This document shows positions 53,153 through 62,896 of a DNA stretch of 64,000 nucleotides, piece by piece. The translations under genes were made by a program, and so were the position numbers. The notes beneath the pieces were generated by a model. It saw only the letters and a list, made by a program, of their open reading frames with translations. It ran no database searches and had not been told where the DNA came from. The DNA comes from Rhodopseudomonas palustris (GTDB taxonomy: Bacteria; Pseudomonadota; Alphaproteobacteria; Rhizobiales; Xanthobacteraceae). The stretch covers positions 3,983,501 through 4,047,500 of the forward strand of contig NZ_CP041387.1 in the NCBI RefSeq assembly GCF_007005445.1, in the 5' to 3' direction. The first letter of the stretch is position 1. Each line of letters begins with the position of its first letter.

Positions 53153-53892
53153 GGCTCCCCCACCGATCCCCGCCACGAACCCGCAGACCGCGCGACCTCG
53201 CAACAACGGCAGGGTGATTTCCGATCAGAGCTTTGTCCAGATCGACGGCGGACTCGGGGGCAATTTCAGAACGAGTGTTGCCCGCAGGATGCACTGAGGC
53301 TTCGCGAGGTCCCAAACTGAAACAGCGCAAGCCCGGGCATGGAACACGCCCCCCAAGGTTCCGTCTCGGCGTCGCGCGGCCTCGGAAGAGTCGTCGGTCC
53401 ATCCAGCCCGAATCCGAATGAGCAGATCCGGGACCGGCCTGAACAGGTGACCGGCGGGGAAGGCAGCGCGCGGCCCCGACGTCCGCTCGATCCGATCCCG
53501 TCCCCGCCCGACGAGCCACCACCCGATTTGAGTTAGTAGCGCGGCGGAGCCCGACACTTGCGTCGAAGGGAGGCCAATTAGTTCACGGTCATGGAACCGT
53601 CATAATGGCTGTTGCGACGCTCTCGCGAAAACTAATCGTCCGACTTCGGACAACTACCGGAATTCCCGTATTGCGTGAGAATTTAAGGCAACCTTAGCAC
53701 CAGGTGGTCCATGCTTAGTTCATTACGACAGGACGGTATTCGAATCCGGAGAGACTTCGGACGGAGCGGTCGACAGCCATCCGACAGCGCCGCGACGACA
53801 CAGACCAAACGCCATACAGCGGCTCGCTGTTGGCCAGCCACCGCAACATCTCAGATCATCGTTCTCCAACAATCGAACCCTCGGGATTCTCC
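53153..53892. other. Gene-free stretch upstream of the HBM chemoreceptor
   Basis: 740 bp without a convincing gene. Several open frames on both strands lack ribosome-binding sites and have shadow-type composition. The right third (about 53575-53720) is richer in A and T than the surroundings and probably holds the chemoreceptor promoter, but I could not assign -35 and -10 elements with confidence. Confidence 0.5.
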
Positions 53893-55863
53893 ATGTCTCT
53901 TCGTCTCGGTCTCACGCCCAAGATCAACTCGATCGCCCTGGTCGGCATCGCCGGCGTTCTCGCCTTCGGCGTGCTGTATATGGTCGGGACGTCCTCGCAG
54001 GATGCCGCCAACTTGATTGATGAACGCGCGCGCACGCTCGGCGACAGCAACGCGAAACTGCAGATCGCCCTGCTCGAGCAACGTCGCGCCGAGAAGAACT
54101 TCATGCTGCGCAAGGACGAGCAATATCTCGGGCTGTTTCAGCAGAGCGGGCGGGCCGCCGCCGACACGCTGGCCGACATGATCCGGCAGACCGAGGCGAC
54201 CGGCCAGAGCGAGCTGACCCGGAGCTTGCGGGCGGTGCAGGCCGGGTTCGAGACGTATCAGCGCCAGTTCGGCACACTCGCCGATGCGACCGTGAAGCTC
54301 GGCCTCAAGGAAGACGCTGGTCTGGAGGGCAGCCTGCGGAGCTCGGTCCATGACGTCGAAAAGGCGATCGGCAGCTTCGACTCGCCGTCGCTGATGGTGA
54401 CGATGCTGATGATGCGCCGGCACGAAAAGGACTTCATGCTTCGCCGCAACCCGAAATACGGCGACGAAATGAAGAAGCGCTCCGCCGAATTCACCAGGGA
54501 GCTCGCGGCCTCCGATCTGCCCGAGGCGGCCAAGGCAGAGATCGCCAGGAAGCTCGCCGCATATCAGCGCGACTTCTCGTCCTGGATGGAGGGCGCCCTC
54601 GCGCTGGATCGTGCCGAGAACGAAATGGTGAAGACCTATCGATCGCTGCAGCCGGCGCTCGACGACCTGTTCAGCACGGTGCGGCAGCAGGCCGAACGCG
54701 CCAAGACGATGGCGCTGACGGCGCGCCAGACGACCGAACACCGGATGCAGCTCGCGATCATCGCCATCATCCTGGCCGTGATGGTGCTCGGCATCTGGAT
54801 CGCACGCTCGATAACCAAGCCGCTCAGCGGGCTGAACACTGGCATCCGCCGGCTCGGCGACGGCGAACTCGATCTGGTGTTGCCGGCCCTGCAGCGCAGC
54901 GACGAAATCGGCGACATGGCCCGCGCAGTGGAATCCTGCAAGCTGAAGGCACAGGAGCGTGCCGCAGCCGAGGCTGCAGCCCAGGCCGAACAGGACCGGC
55001 TGGCGGCGCAGCAGCGCAAGCGCGAGATGATCGCGCTGGCCGACCAGTTCGAAAGCGCGGTCGGCGAAATCGTCGAGACGGTGTCGTCGGCCTCGACCGA
55101 ACTCGAAGCCTCGGCCACGACGCTGACCTCGACCGCCGACCACGCCCAGCAATTCACCAACCTGGTCGCCGCGGCCTCCGAAGAGGCGTCCACCAACGTG
55201 CAATCGGTCGCCTCGGCGAGCGAGGAAATGGCGTCGTCGGTCAACGAGATCAGTCGGCAGGTGCAAGAATCGGCCCGCATCGCCAGCGAGGCGGTCACCC
55301 AGGCCGAGGCCACCAATGAACGGGTCAGCCACTTGTCCGAAGCCGCGGCGCGGATTGGCGACGTCGTCGAACTGATCAACTCGATCGCCTCGCAGACCAA
55401 CCTGCTGGCACTCAATGCCACCATCGAGGCGGCGCGCGCCGGCGAGGCCGGCCGCGGCTTCGCCGTGGTCGCGGCCGAGGTCAAGCAACTCGCCGAACAG
55501 ACCGCCAAGGCCACCGAACAGATCAGTCAGCAGGTCGGCGGCATCCAGAGCGCAACCGATCAGTCCGCGACCGCGATCCGCCAGATCGGCGACACCATCG
55601 CGCGGATGTCGGAAATCGCCGCGACCATCGCATCCGCAGTAGAAGAACAGGGAGCCGCGACCCAGGAGATTTCGCGCAACGTGCATCACGCCGCCGAAGG
55701 CGCCCATCAGGTGTCGGTGAACATCGTCGAGGTCCAGCACGGCGCCACAGCCACCGGCTCCGCTTCGGCGCAAGTGCTCACGGCAGCGCAATCGCTGGCC
55801 CATGACAGCACCCGGCTGAAGGACGAGGTCGCCCGCTTCCTCCGAACGGTGCGAGCGGCGTAG
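53893..55863 (+). CDS. Methyl-accepting chemotaxis protein with HBM sensor
   Basis: A 656-residue chemoreceptor. TM1 ([20 protein letters not shown]) is followed by a helical bimodular sensor of about 255 residues with the HBM hallmark repeated: [15 protein letters not shown] and [17 protein letters not shown]2 is [20 protein letters not shown], then HAMP and the signalling domain with [23 protein letters not shown] receptors in other bacteria sense carboxylic acids such as citrate-cycle intermediates. The ATG at 53893 was chosen since it starts the [14 protein letters not shown] cytoplasmic end; 21 codons upstream are open. No pentapeptide tether is seen. Confidence 0.93.
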   Translation: MSLRLGLTPKINSIALVGIAGVLAFGVLYMVGTSSQDAANLIDERARTLGDSNAKLQIALLEQRRAEKNFMLRKDEQYLGLFQQSGRAAADTLADMIRQTEATGQSELTRSLRAVQAGFETYQRQFGTLADATVKLGLKEDAGLEGSLRSSVHDVEKAIGSFDSPSLMVTMLMMRRHEKDFMLRRNPKYGDEMKKRSAEFTRELAASDLPEAAKAEIARKLAAYQRDFSSWMEGALALDRAENEMVKTYRSLQPALDDLFSTVRQQAERAKTMALTARQTTEHRMQLAIIAIILAVMVLGIWIARSITKPLSGLNTGIRRLGDGELDLVLPALQRSDEIGDMARAVESCKLKAQERAAAEAAAQAEQDRLAAQQRKREMIALADQFESAVGEIVETVSSASTELEASATTLTSTADHAQQFTNLVAAASEEASTNVQSVASASEEMASSVNEISRQVQESARIASEAVTQAEATNERVSHLSEAAARIGDVVELINSIASQTNLLALNATIEAARAGEAGRGFAVVAAEVKQLAEQTAKATEQISQQVGGIQSATDQSATAIRQIGDTIARMSEIAATIASAVEEQGAATQEISRNVHHAAEGAHQVSVNIVEVQHGATATGSASAQVLTAAQSLAHDSTRLKDEVARFLRTVRAA

Positions 55864-56013
55864 TCGACGCCGCACTGCCGATTGATGACCAAGTGGTTAC
55901 CACGCCGCGGCGTTAATGAACTTCGTAAAGGTTGATTCTGCTCGGTCGTTGACGGGCGTCGCGATTGCAACCAATCATCCGGCGATAGTCATTTCAGGCG
56001 CTGAGGAACGTCA

Positions 56014-56391
56014 ATGTCTCGCTTGTCCGCCGCTTTACTCGCTTCCGCCGTCGTCGCCGGCGCGGCCGTCGCGCTCCCGACCGCCGCCTCCGCTTGCTAC
56101 GGCTGCGCGCCCCCGCCGTGTTACGGCTGCTATCAGCAGCAATACGTAGCTCCGGAGTACCGCACCGTCGAGGAGACCGTGATGGTGGCGCCCGGCCGCG
56201 TCGTCGCTCATCGCGTCCCGCCGCAGTACCGCACCGTGATGGTGCCGAAGACCGTGATGGTGTCGCCCGGCGGTGTCGCCTACGAACGCATTCCGCCGCA
56301 ATTCGCAACCCGCGAGCGGGTCGAGATAGTGTCGCCGGGCTACAGCTACTACGCGCCGGTGCGCCCGCGCTGCGGCGGCTGCGGCTGGTAA
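56014..56391 (+). CDS. Small exported Tyr/Val/Pro repeat protein with Cys-rich ends
   Basis: A 125-residue protein I do not recognise. A signal peptide (LSAALLASAVVAGAAVALPT, cleavage near ASA-CY) is followed by CYGCAPPPCYGCY, three degenerate repeats of about 23 residues (PEYRTVEETVMVAPGRVVAH; PQYRTVMVPKTVMVSPGGVA; PQFATRERVEIVSPG) and a CGGCGW end. It would be a beta-rich secreted or surface protein; the seven Cys could form disulfides or bind metal. GAGGA precedes the ATG. It stands alone between the chemoreceptor and a convergent oxidoreductase. Confidence 0.75.
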   Translation: MSRLSAALLASAVVAGAAVALPTAASACYGCAPPPCYGCYQQQYVAPEYRTVEETVMVAPGRVVAHRVPPQYRTVMVPKTVMVSPGGVAYERIPPQFATRERVEIVSPGYSYYAPVRPRCGGCGW

Positions 56392-56508
56392 CGGCTCGCG
56401 GTGATGTCGTAGCGACTAGCGCTACGCGCCGCGGCACTCGCAATCGCAATGTCGCGGCCGGGACAACGAGCCCCGGCCCTTGACGTGCGAGCCGGCCCGC
56501 CCGCTCTC

Positions 56509-57672
56509 TCAGCTTCGCCGGAACGGCAGCTTCGGTCCGTCGAGCCTGCGCAGCCCCGGCTCGCGCCGTTCCAGCCACCAGCCGTATTGCTTCGGCCAGT
56601 CGGCGAACGCCTCGTCGCCTTCGGTGAGTTCGAGCTGGGCGTGAAGCGCCCAATTCGGGTCGAACAGCGCCTCGCGGCCGATCGCGATCAGATCGGCCTG
56701 CCCCTGCTCGACGATATTCTCCGCCTGATCCGGATGGACGATCAGCCCGACCGCGATGGTCGGGATCTCGGCCTCGGTCCGGATGGTTTCGGCGAACGGC
56801 ACCTGGAAGCCGTAGCCGCGGGGAATCCGGTTGGCGGTCGCCGATCCGAGTAGTCCGCCTGACGAACAATCGATGATGTCGGCGCCGCGCGCCTTGGCCT
56901 CGCGCGCGAACACCACCGAATCCTGCAGTTCGATGCCGCCTTCGACGCCGTCGACCGACGATACCCGCACCGCCAGCGGCAGCGTGTCGGGCCAGGCGGC
57001 CCGCACCGTCCCGAGCACTTCCAGCGGAAACCGCATCCGCCCGGCGCGATCGCCGCCATAGGCGTCGGTGCGCTGGTTCGACAACGGCGACAGAAACGAG
57101 TGCAACAGGTAACCGTGGGCGCAATGCACTTCGAGCATCTCGAACCCAGCCTCGACCGCCCGCAGGGTCGCGCTGCGCCAGGCGTCGAGCAGATGATCGA
57201 GATCGCGATCAGTCAACTCCTGCGGCGTCAGCCAGCCGTCGTCCATCGGGATCGCGCTCGGCGCCACGATATCCCACGGCTGGTCACCGCGGGCGGCGTC
57301 CTCGGCGGTCAGAGCGGCGTTGCCGTACCACGGCCGCTGCATGCTCGCCTTGCGGCCAGCGTGGGCGAGTTGGATCGCCGGCACCGCACCGTTGTCGCGC
57401 AGGAAGGCGGCGATGCGCTCCAGCGGCCGGATCTGGTCGTCGTTCCACAACCCGAGATCGCCGTGGGTGATGCGGCCGTTGGCGGTGACCGCGGTGGCCT
57501 CGACCATCACGATTCCGGCGCCGCCCTGGGCGAATTTGCCCAGATGCACCAGATGCCAATCACTAGCCACCCCATCGACCGCGGAGTACTGGCACATCGG
57601 CGAGATCAGGATGCGGTTTTTCGCGGTGATGCCGCGCAGGGTGATCGGACGAAACAGCGGCGGCAATGACAT
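56509..57672 (-). CDS. Old yellow enzyme, YqjM class (NADPH:flavin oxidoreductase)
   Basis: A 387-residue FMN barrel enzyme that reduces activated C=C bonds of enals, enones and nitro compounds with NADPH. The class II marker Cys is in SPMCQYSAVDGVASDWH near residue 27, the FMN/substrate region is GRITHGDLGLWNDDQ, and the active-site helix has VHCAHGYLLHSFLSPLSN and RTDAYGGD. No fused iron-sulfur domain is present, so it is not of the dienoyl-CoA reductase type. It diverges from the Bug-type gene, with 163 nt between. Confidence 0.92.
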   Translation of the reverse strand: MSLPPLFRPITLRGITAKNRILISPMCQYSAVDGVASDWHLVHLGKFAQGGAGIVMVEATAVTANGRITHGDLGLWNDDQIRPLERIAAFLRDNGAVPAIQLAHAGRKASMQRPWYGNAALTAEDAARGDQPWDIVAPSAIPMDDGWLTPQELTDRDLDHLLDAWRSATLRAVEAGFEMLEVHCAHGYLLHSFLSPLSNQRTDAYGGDRAGRMRFPLEVLGTVRAAWPDTLPLAVRVSSVDGVEGGIELQDSVVFAREAKARGADIIDCSSGGLLGSATANRIPRGYGFQVPFAETIRTEAEIPTIAVGLIVHPDQAENIVEQGQADLIAIGREALFDPNWALHAQLELTEGDEAFADWPKQYGWWLERREPGLRRLDGPKLPFRRS

Positions 57673-57835
57673 CAGGACTCCACAACGTTCCTCGAAAGAC
57701 TTCTTCAGTCGGGCGGCTTCACGGCTCAGCGCCGGACCGTCCCGTTCGTTGGGATCGATTCTGACGATCCGGCAGGATCAGGTCAATTGCCGGTGGCCGC
57801 TGTGAAATCCCGCGCGTTTGGACTATCGTCGCGCC

Positions 57836-58834
57836 ATGAGCTTGATCCGTCGCATTGTTTTGTCCCGCCGGGCTGTCCTGACGGTCGCCGTCGGCATTCT
57901 GACCGCACCGCTGGCTGCACCGGCTGTGGGCGCCGAAGGCTTGTATCCGAGCCGCCCGGTGCGGATCGTGCTGCCGTTCGCCGCCGGCGGCGTCGCCGAC
58001 ATCACCGCCAGGCTGATCGCCGATCGGCTCGGCACCAAGCTCGGCCAGCGGTTCTACGTCGAGAACCAGCCGGGCGCGGGCGGGATCGCCGCGGCACGCA
58101 CGGTGATCTCGGCGCCGCCGGACGGCACGACGCTGGCGCTGCTGTCGAACGGCACGGCGATCAGCGTGTCGCTGTTCAAGAAGCTGCCGTTCGACCCGAT
58201 CAAGGATTTCGTGCCGATTTCCACGCTGGGAACGTTTGATTTCCTGTTCGCCGTCCGCGCCGATTCAAAGTTCAAGACGCTGGACGAGTTCATCAAGGCG
58301 GCGAAGCAGAAACCTGGCGCGCTCAATGTCGGCATCATCAACGCCGGCAGCACGCAAAATCTCGCCGCCGAGCTGTTCAAGACCGCAGCCGGTGCAGATT
58401 TCATGATCATGCCGTATCGCGGAACTCCCGACGTGATGGTGTCGCTGCTGCAAGGCTCCGTCGACCTGACGATCGACAGCTATTCGGCACTCAAGGGCAA
58501 CCTCGCCGACGGCAAGATCCGGGCGCTGGCGGCGACCGGACCGCTGCGCTCCAAGATCACGCCCGACATCGCAACGTTGCGTGAAAGCGGCATCGAGGCC
58601 AGCATCGAATCCTGGAACGGGCTGTTCGCGCCGGCCGGAACGCCGCCTGCGGTGATCAGCGCCTTGAACACCGCGCTCCAGGAAATCCTGGCCGAGCCGG
58701 CCCTGAAGAAGAAGCTGCTCGAGCTCGGCATCGACGCCAAGCCCTCGACGCCGGAGCAGCTCGCGGCACGGCTGCGCACCGATATAGACAAATGGCGCGT
58801 GGTGATCGAGCAGTCGGGGATCGAACGGCAATAG
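57836..58834 (+). CDS. Bug-family (TctC-like) periplasmic solute-binding protein
   Basis: A 332-residue extracytoplasmic binding protein of the tripartite tricarboxylate transporter family. The N-terminus has a twin-arginine-like signal (SRRAVLTVAVGILTAPLAAP). Then come YPSRPVRIVLPFAAGGVADI, VENQPGAGGIAAARTV and PYRGTPDVMVSLLQGSVDL, the carboxylate-pinning loops of Bug proteins. Ligands are usually aromatic or polycarboxylic acids. No membrane subunits (TctA/TctB) are adjacent. The LysR gene follows after 22 nt, so uptake of a protocatechuate- or gallate-related acid is likely by context. Confidence 0.9.
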   Translation: MSLIRRIVLSRRAVLTVAVGILTAPLAAPAVGAEGLYPSRPVRIVLPFAAGGVADITARLIADRLGTKLGQRFYVENQPGAGGIAAARTVISAPPDGTTLALLSNGTAISVSLFKKLPFDPIKDFVPISTLGTFDFLFAVRADSKFKTLDEFIKAAKQKPGALNVGIINAGSTQNLAAELFKTAAGADFMIMPYRGTPDVMVSLLQGSVDLTIDSYSALKGNLADGKIRALAATGPLRSKITPDIATLRESGIEASIESWNGLFAPAGTPPAVISALNTALQEILAEPALKKKLLELGIDAKPSTPEQLAARLRTDIDKWRVVIEQSGIERQ

Positions 58835-58856
58835 CGGCGGGGCCCGCAATCAGGCG

Positions 58857-59759
58857 ATGAACCTCAAGCAGCTCGAATATTTCATGCACGTCGCCGAGCT
58901 GGGCTCGTTCAGCAAGGCCGCGATGGTGCTGGACGTCGCCCAGCCGGCGCTGAGCAGGCAGGTGCGCGGGCTGGAGACCGAGCTGCGCCAGCAACTGTTC
59001 TTGCGCAACGGCCGCGGCGTGGCGCTGACCGAAGCCGGGCGCAGGCTGTTCGACCATTCGGTCGCGATCATGCAGATGGTCGCCCACGCGCGCGAAGACC
59101 TTGGCGCCAGCCGCGACGCGCCGGTCGGCCGCGTCACCATCGGTCTGCCTCCCTCGATCGCCCGCCAGCTCACGTTGCCCCTGATCGAGCATTTCAAACG
59201 CGCGCTGCCGGCGGCCCGGCTGGCGATCGTCGAGGGACTGTCGTCGCACATCATCGAATGGGTCACCACCGGCCGCGCCGATGTCGGTCTGGTCTACAAT
59301 CCGGACGCCCAATCCGGCATCGAGATCACGCCCCTGCTGCAGGAACCGCTCGGGCTGGTCAGCTACGCGCCGGCCGGCAAGCGCCGCATTGCCGCGGCAC
59401 CGCTTCCGTTCGAGGATCTGTCGAAATATCCGCTGATCGTCCCCGAACGGGTGCACGCGATGCGCCGGCTGCTGGAGAACGAGGCGGCGCTCGCAGGGGT
59501 CAAGCTCGACATAGCCTGGGAGGTGTCGAGCGTGCCGTCGATCATCGAGCTGGTGTGCGCCGGGCACGGACACGCGGTGCTGACACGGAGCGGCGTCGCG
59601 GCCTCGCCGCGCGCGGCCGAACTGGTGATGCGTCCGCTGGTCGATCCGGCACCGGCAAGCGCGCTGTGCCTGGTGGTATCGGCGACGCGGCGGCCGACTC
59701 CGCTCGCGCAGCACGCCATGCGGGTGCTGACCGATCTGGTGCGGGCGCTGCCGACCTGA
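58857..59759 (+). CDS. LysR-family transcriptional regulator
   Basis: A 300-residue regulator. The winged helix-turn-helix is at residues 1-60 (LGSFSKAAMVLDVAQPALSR), and the rest is the two-lobed periplasmic-binding-like effector domain. It lies between the Bug gene and the 4-oxalomesaconate genes, all on the plus strand, and probably activates the latter in response to a pathway intermediate. The ATG at 58857 lies 22 nt after the Bug stop. No divergent partner is present, unlike most LysR genes. Confidence 0.9.
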   Translation: MNLKQLEYFMHVAELGSFSKAAMVLDVAQPALSRQVRGLETELRQQLFLRNGRGVALTEAGRRLFDHSVAIMQMVAHAREDLGASRDAPVGRVTIGLPPSIARQLTLPLIEHFKRALPAARLAIVEGLSSHIIEWVTTGRADVGLVYNPDAQSGIEITPLLQEPLGLVSYAPAGKRRIAAAPLPFEDLSKYPLIVPERVHAMRRLLENEAALAGVKLDIAWEVSSVPSIIELVCAGHGHAVLTRSGVAASPRAAELVMRPLVDPAPASALCLVVSATRRPTPLAQHAMRVLTDLVRALPT

Positions 59760-59788
59760 TTTCGGCTCACGGTTTTCGGCGCGGACGC

Positions 59789-59817
59789 TTGCCATGCCGG
59801 AAGCCGATAGCTGTTAT
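59789..59817 (+). promoter_or_regulatory. Promoter of the 4-oxalomesaconate gene cluster
   Basis: TTGCCA (59789-59794), 17-nt spacer, TGTTAT (59812-59817): 5/6 and 4/6 matches to sigma-70 elements, 68 nt upstream of the tautomerase ATG. A short ATA-gctgt-TAT palindrome overlaps the -10 element and could be part of a LysR-type site. Confidence 0.45.
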
Positions 59818-59885
59818 AGACCACCCGCCGTGGCGCCGGTCAGGCCGCCCGGCCAAAATAGCAACAACAATCCGGAAGGAAACGA

Positions 59886-61004
59886 ATGCAAACCGCCATT
59901 CCCTGCCTGTTCATGCGCGGCGGGACCTCACGCGGCCCCTTCTTCAATGCAGCCGACCTGCCGAACGACATCGCCTCCCGCGACAAGGTGCTGCTCGCGG
60001 TGATGGGCTCGCCCGATCGCCGTCAGATCGACGGGCTCGGCGGCGCCCATCCGCTCACCAGCAAGGTCGGCATCGTTTCCAAAGGATCGAAGCCCGGCGT
60101 CGATCTCGATTTCCTTTTCGCACAGTTGCAGCCGGACAAAGACACGGTCGATACCACGCCGAACTGCGGCAACATGCTGGCCGCCGTCGTCCCATTCGCG
60201 CTCGAAACCGGCATGATCAAGCCGCAGGGAGACACCACCACGCTGCGGGTGCTGACGCTGAACACCGACATGCAGTGCGACATCACGGTGCAGACCCCGG
60301 ATGGCCACGTCTCCTACGACGGTGATGCGCGGATCGACGGCGCGCCGGGCACCTCGGCGCCGATCAAGATCAACTTTCTCGATACCGCGGGCTCGGTCGC
60401 GCCCGGCCTGCTGCCGACCGGCAATGTCCGCGACGTCATCGACGGCGTCGAAGTGACCTGCATCGACAACGGCATGCCGCTGGTGATGTTTCGGGCCGAA
60501 GCGGTGGGCCGCACCGGCTATGAGGGCGTCGCCCAGCTCAACGCCGACACCGATCTCAAGGCGCGGCTGGAGAAGCTGCGGATCGCCTGCGGCCACGCGA
60601 TGCAGCTCGGCGACGTCACGTCCAAGAACTATCCGAAGATGACGCTGATTTCGGCGCCGCGCGCCGGCGGCAGCATCTCGACCCGCAGCTTCATCCCGCA
60701 CGTCTGCCACGACGCGATCGGCGTGCTCGCCGCCGTGACGGTGGCGACCGCCTGCGTGCTGAAAGGCAGCGTCACCGAAGGCATCGCGCAGGTACCCGAC
60801 GGCAGCGTCAAGCAGATCTCGGTCGAGCATCCGACCGGCGAGTTCTCGGTCGAGATCGAGGTCGATCCGGACAATCCGCAAAACGTCACCCGCGCCGCCC
60901 TGCTGCGCACCGCACGTCTGATCATGCGCGGCGAAGCGATGGTGCCGGGCTCGGTGTGGGGCGGGACGCAGACCAGCGACGCAGCGCTGCGGCGCGCGGG
61001 GTGA
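59886..61004 (+). CDS. galD: 4-oxalomesaconate tautomerase (PrpF-fold)
   Basis: A 372-residue cofactor-free isomerase of the PrpF/diaminopimelate epimerase fold. The start MQTAIPCLFMRGGTSRGPFF, the first-domain PNCGNMLAAVVPFALETG and the second-domain ISTRSFIPHVCHDAIGVLAA are typical of GalD/LigU proteins, which convert the keto/enol or double-bond isomers of 4-oxalomesaconate in gallate and protocatechuate 4,5-cleavage. The following two genes encode the next enzymes, which makes this assignment stronger than for a general PrpF protein. The alternative name is ligU. Confidence 0.88.
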   Translation: MQTAIPCLFMRGGTSRGPFFNAADLPNDIASRDKVLLAVMGSPDRRQIDGLGGAHPLTSKVGIVSKGSKPGVDLDFLFAQLQPDKDTVDTTPNCGNMLAAVVPFALETGMIKPQGDTTTLRVLTLNTDMQCDITVQTPDGHVSYDGDARIDGAPGTSAPIKINFLDTAGSVAPGLLPTGNVRDVIDGVEVTCIDNGMPLVMFRAEAVGRTGYEGVAQLNADTDLKARLEKLRIACGHAMQLGDVTSKNYPKMTLISAPRAGGSISTRSFIPHVCHDAIGVLAAVTVATACVLKGSVTEGIAQVPDGSVKQISVEHPTGEFSVEIEVDPDNPQNVTRAALLRTARLIMRGEAMVPGSVWGGTQTSDAALRRAG

Positions 61005-61071
61005 AACAACGACGAAACTGGAACGCGTATCGATGCTCGCTGAGTTAGCGAGCGGGGCATAAACAACAGGC

Positions 61072-61144
61072 GTCATGCGCGGGCTTGACCCGCGCATCCA
61101 TCTTCAGAAGAGCGATGGATTGCCGGGTCAAGCCCGGCAATGAC
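61072..61144. repeat. Intergenic palindromic repeat, family C (second copy)
   Basis: Two hairpin arms, GTCATGCGCGGGCTTGACCC(GCGCAT) and TTGCCGGGTCAAGCCCGGCAATGAC-like end, the same layout as 31268-31355. It lies between the tautomerase and ligJ genes and ends 25 nt before the ligJ start. Confidence 0.7.
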
Positions 61145-61169
61145 GAAGAACAAGCAGTTAGGACACCCG

Positions 61170-62198
61170 ATGATCATCGACATTCACGGCCACTACACCA
61201 CCGCGCCGAAGGCGCTGGAGGATTGGCGCAACCGGCAGATCGCCGGCATCAAGGATCCGTCCGTGATGCCGAAAGTGTCCGAGCTGAAGATTTCGGACGA
61301 CGAGCTGCGCGCCTCGATCATAGACAACCAGCTCAAGAAGATGCAGGAGCGCGGCAGCGACCTGACGGTGTTCTCGCCGCGCGCCTCGTTCATGGCGCAC
61401 CACATCGGCGACTTCAACGTCTCGTCGACCTGGGCGGCGATCTGCAACGAGCTGTGCTACCGCGTCTCGCAACTCTTCCCCGACAACTTCATCGGCGCCG
61501 CGATGCTGCCGCAGTCGCCGGGCGTGGACCCGAAGACCTGCATTCCCGAGCTTGAAAAGTGCGTCAAGGAGTACGGCTTCGTCGCCATCAACCTCAATCC
61601 CGATCCGTCGGGCGGGCACTGGACCTCGCCGCCGCTGACCGACCGTGTCTGGTATCCGATCTACGAGAAGATGGTCGAGCTGCAGATCCCGGCGATGATC
61701 CACGTCTCCACAAGTTGCAACGCCTGCTTCCACACCACCGGCGCGCATTATCTCAACGCCGACACCACCGCCTTCATGCAGTGCGTCGCCGGCGACCTGT
61801 TCAAGGATTTCCCGGAGCTGAAATTCATCATTCCGCACGGCGGCGGCGCGGTGCCGTATCACTGGGGCCGTTTCCGCGGCCTGGCGCAGGAGATGAAGAA
61901 GCCGCTGCTCGAGGACCATGTCCTCAACAACATCTTCTTCGACACCTGCGTGTATCACCAGCCGGGCATCGACCTCCTCAACACCGTGATTCCGGTCGAC
62001 AACGTGCTGTTCGCCTCGGAGATGATCGGCGCGGTGCGCGGCATCGATCCGCGGACCGGCTTCTATTACGACGACACCAAGCGCTACATCGAGGCGTCGA
62101 CCATTCTGACGCCGGAAGAGAAGCAGCAGATCTACGAAGGCAACGCCCGCCGCGTCTATCCGCGGCTCGATGCCGCGCTCAAGGCGAAGGGTAAGTAA
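61170..62198 (+). CDS. ligJ: 4-oxalomesaconate hydratase (amidohydrolase family)
   Basis: A 342-residue metal-dependent enzyme of the amidohydrolase superfamily that adds water to 4-oxalomesaconate to give 4-carboxy-4-hydroxy-2-oxoadipate. [20 protein letters not shown] opens with the metal-binding Hx[34 protein letters not shown] and [15 protein letters not shown] hold the further metal and catalytic residues. The length equals that of LigJ of Sphingobium. The ATG at 61170 has AGGA upstream; an ATG ten codons earlier falls in the repeat. ligK follows after 2 nt. Confidence 0.92.
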   Translation: MIIDIHGHYTTAPKALEDWRNRQIAGIKDPSVMPKVSELKISDDELRASIIDNQLKKMQERGSDLTVFSPRASFMAHHIGDFNVSSTWAAICNELCYRVSQLFPDNFIGAAMLPQSPGVDPKTCIPELEKCVKEYGFVAINLNPDPSGGHWTSPPLTDRVWYPIYEKMVELQIPAMIHVSTSCNACFHTTGAHYLNADTTAFMQCVAGDLFKDFPELKFIIPHGGGAVPYHWGRFRGLAQEMKKPLLEDHVLNNIFFDTCVYHQPGIDLLNTVIPVDNVLFASEMIGAVRGIDPRTGFYYDDTKRYIEASTILTPEEKQQIYEGNARRVYPRLDAALKAKGK

Positions 62199-62200
62199 CA

Positions 62201-62896
62201 ATGACCATGCGGATGAACGATCTCGGCATCGTCAAGCGCAACATCGGCCGCGCCGACAAGGCGGCGACCACGAAGCTGTCGCGCTTCGGCGTCGCTACCG
62301 TGCACGAGGCGATGGGCCGCGTCGGCCTGATGGCACCGTACATGCGCCCGATCTATTCCGGCGCGCATATCTGCGGCACCGCCGTCACCGTGCTGCTGCA
62401 GCCGGGCGACAACTGGATGATGCACGTCGTCGCCGAACAGATTCAGCCCGGCGACGTCGTGGTCGCGGCCTGCACGGCGGATTCGACCGACGGCTTCTTC
62501 GGCGACCTGCTGGCCACCAGCTTCCGCGCCCGCGGCGCGCTCGGCCTGATCATCGACGCCGGCGTGCGCGACGTCCGCGATCTCACCGAAATGAAATTCC
62601 CGGTTTGGTCGAAGGCGATCCACGCCAAGGGCACCGTCAAGGCGACGCTCGGCTCGGTCAACATTCCGGTGGTTTGCGCCGGCGCGCATGTCACGCCGGG
62701 CGATGTGGTGATCGCCGATGACGACGGCGTCGTGGTGGTGCCGGCCGCGGTCGCGCAGATGGCGGCTGACGCCGCCGAAGCCCGCGAGGCCAACGAAGCC
62801 GACAAGCGCGCCAAGCTGGCGTCGGGCGTGCTCGGCCTCGACATGTACAAAATGCGCGAACCGCTGGAACAAGCCGGCCTGAAGTACATCGACTGA
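62201..62896 (+). CDS. ligK: 4-carboxy-4-hydroxy-2-oxoadipate aldolase
   Basis: A 231-residue class II pyruvate aldolase of the RraA/HMG-aldolase fold. It splits 4-carboxy-4-hydroxy-2-oxoadipate into pyruvate and oxaloacetate and often decarboxylates oxaloacetate too. The metal/substrate motif [20 protein letters not shown] followed by GVRDVRDL (Arg and Asp) is diagnostic, and [12 protein letters not shown] is the typical C-terminal strand. It starts 2 nt after ligJ and its stop overlaps the next gene by one base, so all three are one operon. Confidence 0.92.
   Translation: MTMRMNDLGIVKRNIGRADKAATTKLSRFGVATVHEAMGRVGLMAPYMRPIYSGAHICGTAVTVLLQPGDNWMMHVVAEQIQPGDVVVAACTADSTDGFFGDLLATSFRARGALGLIIDAGVRDVRDLTEMKFPVWSKAIHAKGTVKATLGSVNIPVVCAGAHVTPGDVVIADDDGVVVVPAAVAQMAADAAEAREANEADKRAKLASGVLGLDMYKMREPLEQAGLKYID

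Noticed and set aside
53225..53557. 110-aa minus-strand frame and overlapping plus-strand frames in the gap before the HBM chemoreceptor
   Set aside because: No ribosome-binding site, no recognisable domain, and overlapping frames on both strands have the same shadow-type composition.
61140..61169. Earlier ATG start for ligJ
   Set aside because: It lies within the palindromic repeat; the ATG at 61170 has an AGGA site and gives the normal length of LigJ.
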